A stretch of DNA of 64,000 nt, taken from positions 1,302,001 to 1,366,000 of the forward strand of contig NC_007974.2 of NCBI RefSeq assembly GCF_000196015.1, read 5' to 3'. The position numbers and the translations under genes were made by a program. Position 1 is the first letter of the stretch, and every line of letters starts with the position of its first letter. Below the pieces are notes generated by a model. The model saw nothing but the letters and a program-made list of their open reading frames with translations, was not told where the DNA came from and ran no database searches. This stretch comes from Cupriavidus metallidurans CH34 (lineage in GTDB: Bacteria; Pseudomonadota; Gammaproteobacteria; Burkholderiales; Burkholderiaceae). Of this stretch, positions 26,990-36,300 are shown in pieces.

Positions 26990-27021
26990 CCCACAATCCC
27001 TACAACTCCCACAATCCCTAC
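26990..27021. repeat. 14-bp direct repeat upstream of the transglycosylase gene
   Basis: CCCACAATCCCTAC is present at 26990-27003 and 27008-27021 (period 18) in the leader region of the lytic transglycosylase gene, about 70-100 bp before its start. It could be an operator pair or a small slippage duplication. Confidence 0.6.
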
Positions 27022-27092
27022 TGCGTCATGGGGATACTTCCTCCTGCCGCAATGGGTCGGGACGTACCAGAATGTACTGGGAGGGGACGCCA

Positions 27093-27719
27093 ATGACTGA
27101 GCGCAAGCCATCAACGTTGCCGAGGACCATCCTTTTCACGGTCGTGGTGATCGTGGGGCTTGCCTTTGCGCGCGTGGCACGGGCCCAGATCTTCGGCGCG
27201 GTCAGTGCGGACGGGTCCATCACGCTGACCAATACGGCGGGAAATCCACATCTGCACCTGCTGGTCGCCGGCAATCCACCGGCCGAGCGCAAGCCCCGGG
27301 AGCCGAGGGATCTGCCCACCGACGCCGCGCTGTTCGCGACTTTCATTTCGGAAGCCAGCCGCAACTCCCACCTGCCGCCGGAACTGATCCGTGCCGTGAT
27401 TGCCATCGAATCGCGCTTCAATCCCAATGCGGTATCCAGAAAGGGCGCGATCGGACTGATGCAACTGATGCCGGATACCGCCAAGCGGTTCTCGACCGGC
27501 GACATGCTGAATCCGCGCGACAACATACTCGCGGGCGCACAGTACCTGCGCTATCTGCTGGACCTGTTCCGCGATGATCTGGAACTTGCGCTGGCGGCCT
27601 ACAACGCTGGCGAGAATGCGGTGATCCAGGCGGGAAACCGGATCCCGGCCTACGCGGAAACGCAGGCCTACGTACCGATGGTCATGGCGCACTACCGCAG
27701 GCTGCTGGCCTCGGGGTAA
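27093..27719 (+). CDS. Exported lytic transglycosylase (SLT domain)
   Basis: A 208-aa protein: N-terminal signal anchor (TILFTVVVIVGLAFARVARAQ), a short DUF4124-like segment (GAVSADGSITLTNTAGNPHLHLLV), then an SLT domain at about 75-200. The SLT motifs are clear: PELIRAVIAIESRFNPNAVSRKGAIGLMQLMPDTA (catalytic Glu in IESRF), ILAGAQYLRYLL and ALAAYNAGENAV. It cleaves peptidoglycan glycan strands; such small enzymes often open the wall for pili or secretion machines. GAGGGG precedes the ATG at 27093. It is convergent with the parvulin gene and near the T2SS-like cluster, which may be relevant. Confidence 0.88.
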   Translation: MTERKPSTLPRTILFTVVVIVGLAFARVARAQIFGAVSADGSITLTNTAGNPHLHLLVAGNPPAERKPREPRDLPTDAALFATFISEASRNSHLPPELIRAVIAIESRFNPNAVSRKGAIGLMQLMPDTAKRFSTGDMLNPRDNILAGAQYLRYLLDLFRDDLELALAAYNAGENAVIQAGNRIPAYAETQAYVPMVMAHYRRLLASG

Positions 27720-27755
27720 TGCGCCGGCGATGGCCGGTGCTGCTGCTTTACTGCC

Positions 27756-27803
27756 CTACGGCTCTACGGCTCTACGGCTCTACGGCTCTACGGCTCTACG
27801 GCT
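27756..27803. repeat. 8-bp tandem repeat, six copies of CTACGGCT
   Basis: Six perfect copies of CTACGGCT, followed by CTAC. On the minus strand the repeat begins directly after the stop codon of the parvulin gene (27804-27806) and lies between two convergent genes. It is a microsatellite-like tract that can vary by slippage. Confidence 0.95.
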
Positions 27804-28679
27804 CTACTGCCGGATCGTCGCCGCCTGCATCAGATTGCCGACCACATCCGCCCTGGCCTTGTTGAGCGCCACAATATGCAGTTGCCTGCGGATGTCGTCT
27901 TTGACGTCGTCAAATGCCGGGACCTGCGTGGCACGCTTCGCATCGAGCCTGACGATGACACGAAGATTGTCGACCACGACTGGCTCCTGCGTGACCGCAC
28001 CAACCTCCAGATGGGAGACGGCTTCGGCCACGGCTACCGGCACGCCCTGGCTCTTGCCTTCGACCACGGGCACCCGGAACGTGATCCACGGCATCTCGCC
28101 CCCGCCCTCCTTGCTCGACGCCACGCTGTACATCCGGACCAGCTCATCGAAGGACACGCCCGCCCTGAGCTTTTCCAGCACGGTACGGGCGGTCCGATCG
28201 TCCGCCACCGAAATGATGCGGACCTTGTACTCCTCCTTCCCCATCATGCTGACTACCTCGTCATACCGCGCCTTGACCTGCGCATCGGTAATCGGATCGA
28301 GGCGCAGGTTGTCGCGCAGGTAAAGCTCCGCCTCCGCCGACGCCTTCGCGGTGTTGGCGGCCTGCACGACTTCCGGCCTCCGGTCATACCCATCCTTTTC
28401 CGCCGACTGCCGCAGCACTTCGCGCACGATCAGTTCCTGTGTGAAGAACTGGCGCATCTGCGGGGTGTCTGCCTGGCGCGCCACACGCAAGGCGTCGTCG
28501 AGCTGCGTCTGCGCAATCGGCACGCCGTTGACGACGGCGAGCGTTCCGGGCGGCAGGCCTGTGCCCGCCCCGCTCCCGCTGTCATCCGCTGCCTGACATG
28601 GCGCAAGGCACGCAGCGAGCATCAGGCCGAGCGCCAGACGTGCCGGACCTGACAGACGAGACAGGGCAATCGCATTCAT
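27804..28679 (-). CDS. Exported parvulin-type peptidyl-prolyl isomerase
   Basis: A 291-aa periplasmic PPIase related to SurA/PrsA/EpsD. The signal peptide (LALGLMLAACLAPCQAAD) may be a lipobox (AACLAPC is atypical). An N-terminal SurA-like helical part (VVNGVPIAQTQLDDALRVA, then EVLRQSAEKDG) leads to a rotamase domain at about 150-255 (YKVRIISVADDRTARTVLEKLRAGVSFDELVRMYS, VGAVTQEPVV). GGAGG lies upstream of the ATG at 28679. As the last gene of the oxidase-secretion cluster it may fold the giant exported oxidase, as suggested for the PPIase-like gene next to Leptothrix mofA. That parallel is from memory. Confidence 0.85.
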   Translation of the reverse strand: MNAIALSRLSGPARLALGLMLAACLAPCQAADDSGSGAGTGLPPGTLAVVNGVPIAQTQLDDALRVARQADTPQMRQFFTQELIVREVLRQSAEKDGYDRRPEVVQAANTAKASAEAELYLRDNLRLDPITDAQVKARYDEVVSMMGKEEYKVRIISVADDRTARTVLEKLRAGVSFDELVRMYSVASSKEGGGEMPWITFRVPVVEGKSQGVPVAVAEAVSHLEVGAVTQEPVVVDNLRVIVRLDAKRATQVPAFDDVKDDIRRQLHIVALNKARADVVGNLMQAATIRQ

Positions 28680-28731
28680 GGTGGGCCTCCGCATTCGGAC
28701 GACTGGCGCGATGTTCGTGCGCCCGGCGAGA

Positions 28732-29355
28732 TCAGTTCGACGCCATCAGATGGTGGTACGCATGGAGGATCTCGTCCGCCGTCGCGAAACCATCTATCCG
28801 CAGCCAGGGCTTGCCCGGCGCCGCGCGCAGCAGGACCACCGGACTGTGATTCATCTTGTCTTCGTGATAAACGTTGAAGGCCTTCTGGGCGGCAACGCTG
28901 GCCGACACTGCGCCGGTGTAGTGCTGCCACTCCGGGCCCGCGCCGAACTTCGCCGCATATTCCCGCAACCGTCCCGGGGTGTCGTGCTCGGGGTCGATCG
29001 AGATGGAGACCAGATGCACCTTGTCCCGGTCAGGACCCAGTTCCGCCTGAAGCTGTGACAGCGTCTGGCTGATGACCGGACAGATCGACGTGCACGTGGT
29101 GTAGATGAAGGTCAGTACCACGGGCCGGCCATCATCGAGTTCATTGGCCAGCGACACGGCCTGCCCATCGTCACGCACCAGCGTCACCGGCGGCAGGCGA
29201 TAGTCCACCGTGGACGTATGCATCTCCCGTTTCATCTCGTGATGGGAATGCGGATCGTCGGATTCATGACCGACGGCGCCCATCGAGACGCACACGATCA
29301 GCCCAACGGCGGTCACTGCCGCCACTTTGCTCCAACGCTTTGCGTACGCTTTCAT
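28732..29355 (-). CDS. SCO1/SenC-type copper chaperone
   Basis: A 207-aa protein with an N-terminal signal anchor and a thioredoxin-like SCO domain. The copper site CTSICP (Cys88, Cys92) and a later His170 (in MNHSPVVLL) are all present. SCO proteins deliver or reduce copper at periplasmic cuproenzymes, classically the CuA site. A His-rich stretch (HESDDPHSHHE) follows the anchor and may bind metal. GAGGAGGGGACTCCC precedes the ATG at 29355. Within a cluster of multicopper-oxidase-like proteins, a role in metallating them is likely. Confidence 0.9.
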   Translation of the reverse strand: MKAYAKRWSKVAAVTAVGLIVCVSMGAVGHESDDPHSHHEMKREMHTSTVDYRLPPVTLVRDDGQAVSLANELDDGRPVVLTFIYTTCTSICPVISQTLSQLQAELGPDRDKVHLVSISIDPEHDTPGRLREYAAKFGAGPEWQHYTGAVSASVAAQKAFNVYHEDKMNHSPVVLLRAAPGKPWLRIDGFATADEILHAYHHLMASN

Positions 29356-29449
29356 GGGAGTCCCCTCCTCGACGTTTCGCTGACGCGCACCCTGGCGGGT
29401 GTTTACTCCATTGTGGGCAAGCAGCGCCAAGGGCGGCATGGGGAACCCT

Positions 29450-29466
29450 CCCCTAACTGGGATAGG
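29450..29466. promoter_or_regulatory. CCCTAA-type palindromic site upstream of the SCO gene
   Basis: CCCCTAACTGGGATAGG lies about 95 bp upstream of the SCO gene, in the 131-bp gap after the cytochrome gene. It shares the CCCCTAA half-site with the site at 57166-57180. Possible response-regulator binding site; inferred. Confidence 0.35.
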
Positions 29467-29486
29467 TAAACCTCCGCCCGGCGCGC

Positions 29487-31112
29487 CTAGGGCACCGTCC
29501 AGTCCCCATCCGCCGCAACCCGGGTGCCATCCGGCCCCGAGAAGCGGACCATGTAGCCGCCCTTGGATGCGAATCGCTGCCCTGGCGCGAGAGTCAGGCG
29601 CGGATAGTATCCGGTGATGACGCGGCGCTCGATCATGTCCTCCACGCGCTCCACGAGGTAGTCGCGCTGGAAGGTATCGGCCATATGGTTCAGGGTCTCG
29701 GCTAGCAGCCCGCAAGCCAGGAACGTATCCGCCTGCACCTGTTCGGCCACCAGCGGGATGCGCCGGATCGTGAACCATCCGAGCGCATAGTCGACGCGCA
29801 CACGCCGGCGTTCGGGCAAGTCGACGGGATACGCCAACTCGGTGACCGCTCGCCAGCCCGCAGGGACAGGCGTATGTTCCAGCCCGCCCATCAGCCCCGA
29901 CATCAGCACGGTCGTTCCGGGCGGTGGGCTGCCGCCAAGCGCCGCCACATCCGGCGGGCGCAGCCAAAGCACCAGTACGTTGCCCTTTGGCACCTTGCGC
30001 AGTGCGCTGGCGATGCTCTCGTGCGCCTTCAGCACGCGGTTCGACACCGTAACGCCTGCGGGCATGAGCGCTGCCGCGAGCGCCCTGGCGCCAGCGTCAC
30101 CGCTATCGCCCTCGCGGTATACCTGAAGCACCGGGCCAACTGCCTTGCCGTCCTGGCCGCGCAGGATCGACCGTGCCATCAACTGCGCCTCAAGGGTGAC
30201 GCCATTGGAAAAGTAGAGCGAATAGAACCCCTTGCCCTCCTCGGCGGGCACCTCGACATTGGGAAACAGGCACGGCACGGCTGCCTGCTCGCAGAACGCG
30301 TGCACCGGCGCCCAGTTCGAACCGCCAAGCCCGGATACCACGGCGAGCACGGGCTGTTCCGCGAGATGTTTCTGCAATTGCGCCTGCCACGTGGAGGGCG
30401 CACCGCTCAGTTCCCAGACATGCAGCTGCCAGCGCCGGTTCACCATGAACATCATGCTGCGCGACGCGCGCAGACGCGGCGTGGGGCCCAGCGGGAACGC
30501 GTTCTTGTCAGCGAAATAGTGCTGCAACACGTCCAGCATTCCCTGGCGTTTGACCGGGTCCGCGTCTGGCGTGATGATCGTGGCGAAGTGCAGCATGGTC
30601 CCATCGACGCCGGGCAGCGTGCGTGCGTCAAGGCGCTTCAAAAAGCCGATCAGCGCCGCCATATCGGCATCGTCCAATGCGAAATGCGGCATCAGGTAGC
30701 TCAGTGGCCGGCCTTCCGAGTCGAGCCCGCTGCGGATGGCCCGTGCCAGCGTAGCCTCCGTGTAGGGCTCGCGGTCGATACGGATGCCATCGACAAATGG
30801 CAGGTCGAGATCGTCGGGATTAGTTGCGCGCGGGTGAAAGAGATACCTGCCCGTAATCGGGGGAATCGCCGTCAGGCCGGCACGCGCGCCGAGCCCGCTG
30901 CGCCGGTGGCAGTTCATGCAGGCGGCGGCCTGGCCCTCCATGCGCATCCCGCCATCGCGGATGGCCTGAAGCGGCTCGCCCGAGGCCAGCGTGCCCTGCC
31001 GGAAAATCCGCTCGCCAGCGTCTGGCGGCGGGTCGGCACGGACTAGGCCCGCCAGCAATAGCAGCGCCAGCCACGCGGCAATCCGCCAGAGTCGGCAAGC
31101 AAGCGGGTTCAT
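29487..31112 (-). CDS. Cytochrome c fused to a periplasmic-binding-like domain
   Basis: A 541-aa exported protein. A signal peptide (residues 1-26) is followed by a class I cytochrome c domain with one haem site CMNCH (65-69) and a likely Met ligand in SYLMPHF. About residues 175-500 look like a type 1 periplasmic-binding (leucine-binding-like) domain: AVVSGLGGSNWAPVHAFCEQAAVPCLFPNVEVP and YSLYFSNGVTLEAQLMARSI. The fusion suggests an electron-transfer protein with a ligand-sensing or docking module. The start overlaps the preceding LolA-like gene by ATGA. A haem-binding protein accompanies mofA in Leptothrix, as I recall. Confidence 0.85.
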   Translation of the reverse strand: MNPLACRLWRIAAWLALLLLAGLVRADPPPDAGERIFRQGTLASGEPLQAIRDGGMRMEGQAAACMNCHRRSGLGARAGLTAIPPITGRYLFHPRATNPDDLDLPFVDGIRIDREPYTEATLARAIRSGLDSEGRPLSYLMPHFALDDADMAALIGFLKRLDARTLPGVDGTMLHFATIITPDADPVKRQGMLDVLQHYFADKNAFPLGPTPRLRASRSMMFMVNRRWQLHVWELSGAPSTWQAQLQKHLAEQPVLAVVSGLGGSNWAPVHAFCEQAAVPCLFPNVEVPAEEGKGFYSLYFSNGVTLEAQLMARSILRGQDGKAVGPVLQVYREGDSGDAGARALAAALMPAGVTVSNRVLKAHESIASALRKVPKGNVLVLWLRPPDVAALGGSPPPGTTVLMSGLMGGLEHTPVPAGWRAVTELAYPVDLPERRRVRVDYALGWFTIRRIPLVAEQVQADTFLACGLLAETLNHMADTFQRDYLVERVEDMIERRVITGYYPRLTLAPGQRFASKGGYMVRFSGPDGTRVAADGDWTVP

Positions 31113-31957
31113 TGCATCGGGGCCGGGCGGAAGCCGTATGGGGGCGCCGCAGTGGGTCGTGCCGCTTCTTCGCTGCCACGCATCGACGGCGGCTTGGCGA
31201 ACATGATGTCTTGCAATGGCGGATTCATCTGGATGCGATCGATCACGAGCCGTTCCCCGGCACGCGCCATGCCCTCGCCGCTCTCAATGACGAATGGCAG
31301 GCGCACGCCGTCCACCTCCCGGTAATCGCGGTAGTACACGGTCACCAGATGCGCCTGTCCGGCGGCGTTGCGGGACTGCCGCTCCGACTTGATATCGAGA
31401 TAGGTCTGCGCGTCGATCCACTCGCGGCGCGAACTGCCGGAGGGCAAGGTGACACCGAGCCGGTAGGCCTTGTGCCCGTCAACCTCGTCAGTGCCCTCCA
31501 TCACCACGGTAATGCCCTTGGCCTCGCAGTCGATCAGCGGCCCGTCGATGACCTGCTCGTCGTGCGCGAACTTGTCCTCTTCCGGCGTGTAGGGCGTCAG
31601 GCTCGGCTTGCCCTGCGCCGAACGCACCTTCCAGCCGCGATTGCCGTCGAAGATCCGCACGGCCTGTTGACTGCCGCCGCGAATCTCGAAGCGCGTCTTG
31701 TTGGGCCGCTTGAGGGCCAGCACGAACTGGGCGGGGGCCTGCGCGCTTTCCACGTGCCCGACCCATACCATGGCATCGATCTTGCGCCAGGCTTCCGCGC
31801 CGCCAATGGCCTTGCCATGCTTCTCGACGACCTCGGCAGCGGTAGGCTCCGCCGCGCAGCCCTGCGCGCCTGCCAGTACCAGCAGACAGGCGGCCAGCGC
31901 GTTACCAGCCATCGCCCTGGTGCCCATGGTCCGGGCGCGTGTTGCTATGGTGCTCAT
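31109..31957 (-). CDS. LolA-like exported protein, paralogue 2
   Basis: A 282-aa protein with an N-terminal signal (LAACLLVLAGAQGC; possibly a lipoprotein, though the lipobox is imperfect) and a LolA/outer-membrane-lipoprotein-sorting-like beta domain (KHGKAIGGAEAWRKIDAMVWVG, KRPNKTRFEIRGGSQQAVRIFDGNRGWKV, REWIDAQTYLDIKSE). It ends in a Pro-rich tail. It is about the same layout as the product of the next upstream gene (31973-32752), so the pair looks like a tandem duplication. Possible role in chaperoning or localising an exported partner; no direct evidence. Confidence 0.78.
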   Translation of the reverse strand: MSTIATRARTMGTRAMAGNALAACLLVLAGAQGCAAEPTAAEVVEKHGKAIGGAEAWRKIDAMVWVGHVESAQAPAQFVLALKRPNKTRFEIRGGSQQAVRIFDGNRGWKVRSAQGKPSLTPYTPEEDKFAHDEQVIDGPLIDCEAKGITVVMEGTDEVDGHKAYRLGVTLPSGSSRREWIDAQTYLDIKSERQSRNAAGQAHLVTVYYRDYREVDGVRLPFVIESGEGMARAGERLVIDRIQMNPPLQDIMFAKPPSMRGSEEAARPTAAPPYGFRPAPMQ

Positions 31958-31972
31958 GGCGTTCGCCCCCTG

Positions 31973-32752
31973 CTACTGGCCTGCGGCTCCCGGAACGGCA
32001 GCCTGCGGCTTGGCGAACGCCGCATCGTCTACCGGCGGATTCACGGCCACTCGCTGGATCTTCATCTTGTGCCCCGGCTTGACGCCAACAACCACGGTTT
32101 CCACGACGTGCGGCATCATCAGGCCGTTCTCCTTGCCGTATTCGCGGTAGTAGATCGCAACCGGACGCGGCCGTCCGTCCATCACGCGGGGTTCGCCGTC
32201 CATCTTCACCTCCAGGAAGCTCGACGCATCTACCCACACCCTGCGTTGCACCCTATCCTTCGTCGTCAGCCTGAGCCGGTAAGCACGATGGCCTTCCACG
32301 GTGTCAGTGCCTTCAAGTTCGACGGTAGACCCCTTGCGGGCGTAATCGACCAGCGGCCCGTCGAGCTCAGCCCATTCGGCCGCTGCCTTTGCCTCGGCGG
32401 GCGTGAACGGTTCGGCGCCGTCCCGCCCCAGGAACGGCCGGACCTTCCACCCTTGCGTGCCGTCGTAGACCTGCACCGCCGTCTGGTCCTGGAACCGCAA
32501 CTCGAATCGCACCTTGTGGGGGCGCTTCATGGTGGCCACGAACGGTAGCTTCGTCTCCTTCTTGCCACCCGCGTCCAGTTCGCCCGACATGGTCAGCGTA
32601 TTGACCGCCCGCCAGGCCGCAAGGCCGCCCCGCGCGGCCACGTTCCGGTCGACGATCTGGGCGGCGGACATCCGGCCTGCATCGGCGGCGGCGGCCGCGA
32701 CCGGTGTCACGAGCACGGCCAGACCCAGCGCCACAAAGAGATTTCGGTTCAT
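31973..32752 (-). CDS. LolA-like exported protein, paralogue 1
   Basis: A 259-aa exported protein (signal MNRNLFVALGLAVLVTPVAAAA) with the same domain as 31109-31957: VDRNVAARGGLAAWRAVNTLTMSG, KRPHKVRFELRFQDQTAVQVYDGTQGWKV, RRVWVDASSFLEVKMDGEP, and a shared C-terminal MNPP/VNPPVDDAAFAKP segment. GGGGAGGAGAAACCC precedes the ATG. Domains of this type carry lipophilic cargo in LolA, or act as envelope scaffolds. Two copies beside a giant secreted protein suggest a specific envelope role. Confidence 0.78.
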   Translation of the reverse strand: MNRNLFVALGLAVLVTPVAAAAADAGRMSAAQIVDRNVAARGGLAAWRAVNTLTMSGELDAGGKKETKLPFVATMKRPHKVRFELRFQDQTAVQVYDGTQGWKVRPFLGRDGAEPFTPAEAKAAAEWAELDGPLVDYARKGSTVELEGTDTVEGHRAYRLRLTTKDRVQRRVWVDASSFLEVKMDGEPRVMDGRPRPVAIYYREYGKENGLMMPHVVETVVVGVKPGHKMKIQRVAVNPPVDDAAFAKPQAAVPGAAGQ

Positions 32753-32800
32753 GGGTTTCTCCTCCCCGGTTCAGGCGTCGACTTGTCCGAGCCCGTCCAC

Positions 32801-33289
32801 CTATTCCACCACCAGGCCGTCGATGCGATACGTGCCAACCAGTATGCTGACCCGGTCGCCGGCCTTGATCACGTTGCCCTTGTTGGAAAACACCATCCAG
32901 TACTCCTGGCCAGCTTCCAGTTGCCCGGTCTGCCGCAACTGGCCGATCTTGTCCATCACCGGAATCTCGAGCAGTGCGTGGGTGCGCTGGCCAATCAGAT
33001 ACGGCGTGGCGTTCTTGTCGCCCAGCACCTGAGCGATTTCAGGCTGGACGACGCGAAAACTGAAGCGCAGCAGGTTGCCCGACGCCGTGCGGCGTACCCG
33101 CAGGTTGTCCACGCCGCGATTCAGCTCGTAGTAGGACTGGGCCCGTTTCGGCACATTGACGGGCCGATACGCGGACGCGGAGCCTGCCTTGGCCGCCGTC
33201 GCATCGCCCGACGCGGCCAGCGCGCCGGGCACGGCGCCGCTGGCAAGCAGCAACGCCGTGGTGGTCAGGATGCATGCGAAACAGGTCAT
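32801..33289 (-). CDS. Small exported protein of unknown function
   Basis: A 162-aa protein with a signal peptide (TTTALLLASGAVPGALAAS). The mature part is one beta-rich domain (YELNRGVDNLRVRRTASGNLLRFSFRVVQPEIAQVLGDKNATPYLIG, then WMVFSNKGNVIKAGDRVSILVG). I do not recognise the family. It starts 12 bp after the giant gene's stop and precedes the LolA-like pair, so it is probably co-transcribed. The genomic position suggests a partner of the giant protein. Confidence 0.72.
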   Translation of the reverse strand: MTCFACILTTTALLLASGAVPGALAASGDATAAKAGSASAYRPVNVPKRAQSYYELNRGVDNLRVRRTASGNLLRFSFRVVQPEIAQVLGDKNATPYLIGQRTHALLEIPVMDKIGQLRQTGQLEAGQEYWMVFSNKGNVIKAGDRVSILVGTYRIDGLVVE

Positions 33290-33301
33290 TTCGTTGCCGC
33301 C

Positions 33302-36300
33302 TTATTTCGAGGGCACGTACTCGACCGCGCCGATGTCCACCCCACCGCCTTGCGGCCGTGGCGTCCCGAAGAAGTCGTGGTCCGGCGCACCCGCCCCTGC
33401 CGCATTGATCGCCGGAGACGCGCCCGTAATCGAGTAATTGCCAAGCGGCACGCCGTACCCCGCGCTGCCCGCGGTGACGGAGGCATTCACCAGCGACAAC
33501 GGACCGTAGGACATGTTGATCCACTGGTTACCCTCGTCCGGCGTGGCCGACGGCGTCAGGCTGAACAGCGGGTTCGGGATCACCGCATCGGCAATGCCCG
33601 GTGGCACCGAGATGCCGTTGCCACCCGCTTCCGGCGGCTTGCGCGAGCCATTGCAGTACTGGCTCACCAGGGCCGGATTGGAGCCCAGATTCCCCTGCCC
33701 CTGATAGTCGGCGGCATCCGTCAGGATCGACTGCCGTGGCGCAAGCGTCAGTCCCGACGAGTGGTCGCTCGGCCCCTGGTCGCCATAGGCGCCGATGTCC
33801 CAGTACACCGCTTTGGGCGCGCAGTAGCCGGTGGCATGTCCCGACTGGTTCAGCGTCGGGATCAGGGTCACGATGTTCTGCAGGCCGGGTATCCCTTGGT
33901 CGAGCGCGCCCACCTTGATGTAGAAGGACCGGTTCTGCCAGAACAGGTTATTGGCGATCACCGGGTTCGAGTACGTCTTGCACCCCGGGAGCCCGGCCGG
34001 ACAGTTCACGCTCTGTCCATTGAACGCGCCGAGCAGGTTCTGCGTATGCCGCGCGGTCTCCAGTCCCGCTGGCTGATAGGTGGATGTCGTGATCGGGTCA
34101 CAGGTCGTTTCCGCACCCACGGTGGTGCAGTTGGTCGGCGGTGGTACGTTGGCCTGGCTTGCCGCGGCGGTGTTGAACAGCACGCCGGCGGACGCCGTCG
34201 AGTCATTCGACACAACCGTGTTGTTGATGAAGCTCACGTACACCGCATCCTGAATCGACACCCCGCCTCCAGCCCAACCCGCCACGTTGTTGGCGATGAT
34301 GTTGTTGGTGACGGACACCTGGTACCAGCGGCTCGGGTTCGTCGGGCTACGCGCCACGTCGGTGCCGTTGACCGACTGGAGCCGCAGCCCGCCACCCTTG
34401 CCGCTTTCCGCCGTGTTGCCGACGATCAGGTTGCTGTCGATCTTTATCCCCGGGCCCGCGCCATCGGACAACTGCGGCGCGCAATCCAGGTCGGTTGCCG
34501 AGTTTTCGCAGAAGGTGCCATCCGGCGGAACCCCCTGAACGATGATGCCGCCGCCATAGGTGGGTAGCGTGGGGTTGTTGCTCTGGTTGAAGAGCACCCA
34601 GTTATGCGACATCTCGCCGAAGTAGCTGAAGCCGAAGTGAGCCACGCCGCCACCGTCGCCGCTGCTGATGTTCCCGCACACCCAGTTGTAGTCGAACTTG
34701 TAGTTGTCGGCACCCGAGCAGAACGTCACCCCACCCGCCGAAGACGGCGTGGTGGAGTTGATCTCGTCGCCGTAGGAGGCATTCGACGTGACAGCGTTGT
34801 GGTGCACCTTCACGTTGGTGTTGTAGGCAAACGGCTGCTGCGTGAAGCCGTCGGCGGCGATGGTGCCGTCAGGCACTTCCACCTGCCCCACCGTGATGCC
34901 ACCTGTCAGCGTTCCGGCGTTGCCGAACACGCGGTTGTTGGAGACCTCCATGTTGTGGTTCCAGCCGTGCAGGAAAATCCCGCCACCGCCTTGCGAACTA
35001 TTGGTAAAGGTGATGCCATCAATCCGCGACGGGTTGCAGAGGAAGTTGCTCGGATAGGTGGAGCAATCCGCCGCGCTGCTGGTCAGCGGCGTGCAGATGC
35101 CGTTGGCGCTGCAGTTCGGGTCGGATTGCAGCACGCCGTTCACGGACACGTCACGTACCCCCTTGGCCAGGACCGTGATCGCCGCCCCTTCGTAGGCGCC
35201 CATCAGCGTCGGCTCGATAAGCAGCTCGCCCAGGTTGCCATTCAGCGTGCCATCCCAGCCGATCACCGGTTCGAGCGGAATCGCATCCACCTGCCGCTGC
35301 ATGTTCGCCGGGCAGGTGTACGTTCCCGACTTGTCATACGGATTGGTCGCGGAGATCAGACCGCCGTTCGTCGCCACGCCAAACAGGCACTGCACCTGCC
35401 TGCGCCACGGATCGAGCTTGCCCGAAGGATGCGTATTGGCGTTGACCACGACCGACGGAGCGCCGACACCTTGCAGGCGCACAGGCTTCCACATCAGCAG
35501 CATCTCGTTGTACGTGCCGGGGCCCACCAGGATCATGTCGCCCGGGCTCGCCTTGTCGATGGCAGTCTGGATGGCATTGTTGGATCCGTTCTCTCCGTTG
35601 ACGAACGTCGGCGCCTTGCCACCGATAGTGACGGTAACGGTGTCGATCGACGTCTTGCCATTGGCCGCCACGATCGAAAGTTCGCCGCACTGGGCCGCAG
35701 ACTGACCCGCCTGCTGCACCGAGCACGCCGCCACGCCGGCGGGCACCTTGCCCGTGATGCTGAGGTCGCTCCACGTCACGTCGGTCATCGGCTTGCCGCC
35801 GATGGTCACGTTCGGACACGGACCCGAAGCCGGGCAACCGGCAGGCCGGCTACCAAAGCCGTAATGCCGGCTGATGGACTTCGCGTTGAACGGCGCCGTC
35901 GTGGCCGATGGGCCGCTGTAGGCGTGGTTGGTCACCGTCTGATCGCCAAGCGCCTTGATGGTCAGGCTGTTGCCTGCCGCCTGCACCCATGGCCCGCTGC
36001 CAGTACCCACCGTATCGCCTTGCACGGTCGAAATGGCTGGCGTGGCGTCGGGATAGGCGCAGTCCGGCTGGTTGTAGCCATCCGCGAACGCCTGGACAGG
36101 CACCACTGGCGTGTCCATGTACTGCGTCTGGCCCGGCATGAACGGGATCTCGTAGCAGAACTGGCTGTAGCCGGGGTTGTAGAGCGGGTCGCGCATGGTC
36201 TTGCCGGGGTGCGCCGGGTCGGGCATATCCGGATCGTTCATGCACGCCACCATCATGGTCGGCGCGTAACCAGTCGGATTGGGCGGATTGACCTCCCAGG

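Noticed and set aside
27756..27803. Possible CRISPR-like repeats
   Set aside because: The units are 8 bp with no spacers.
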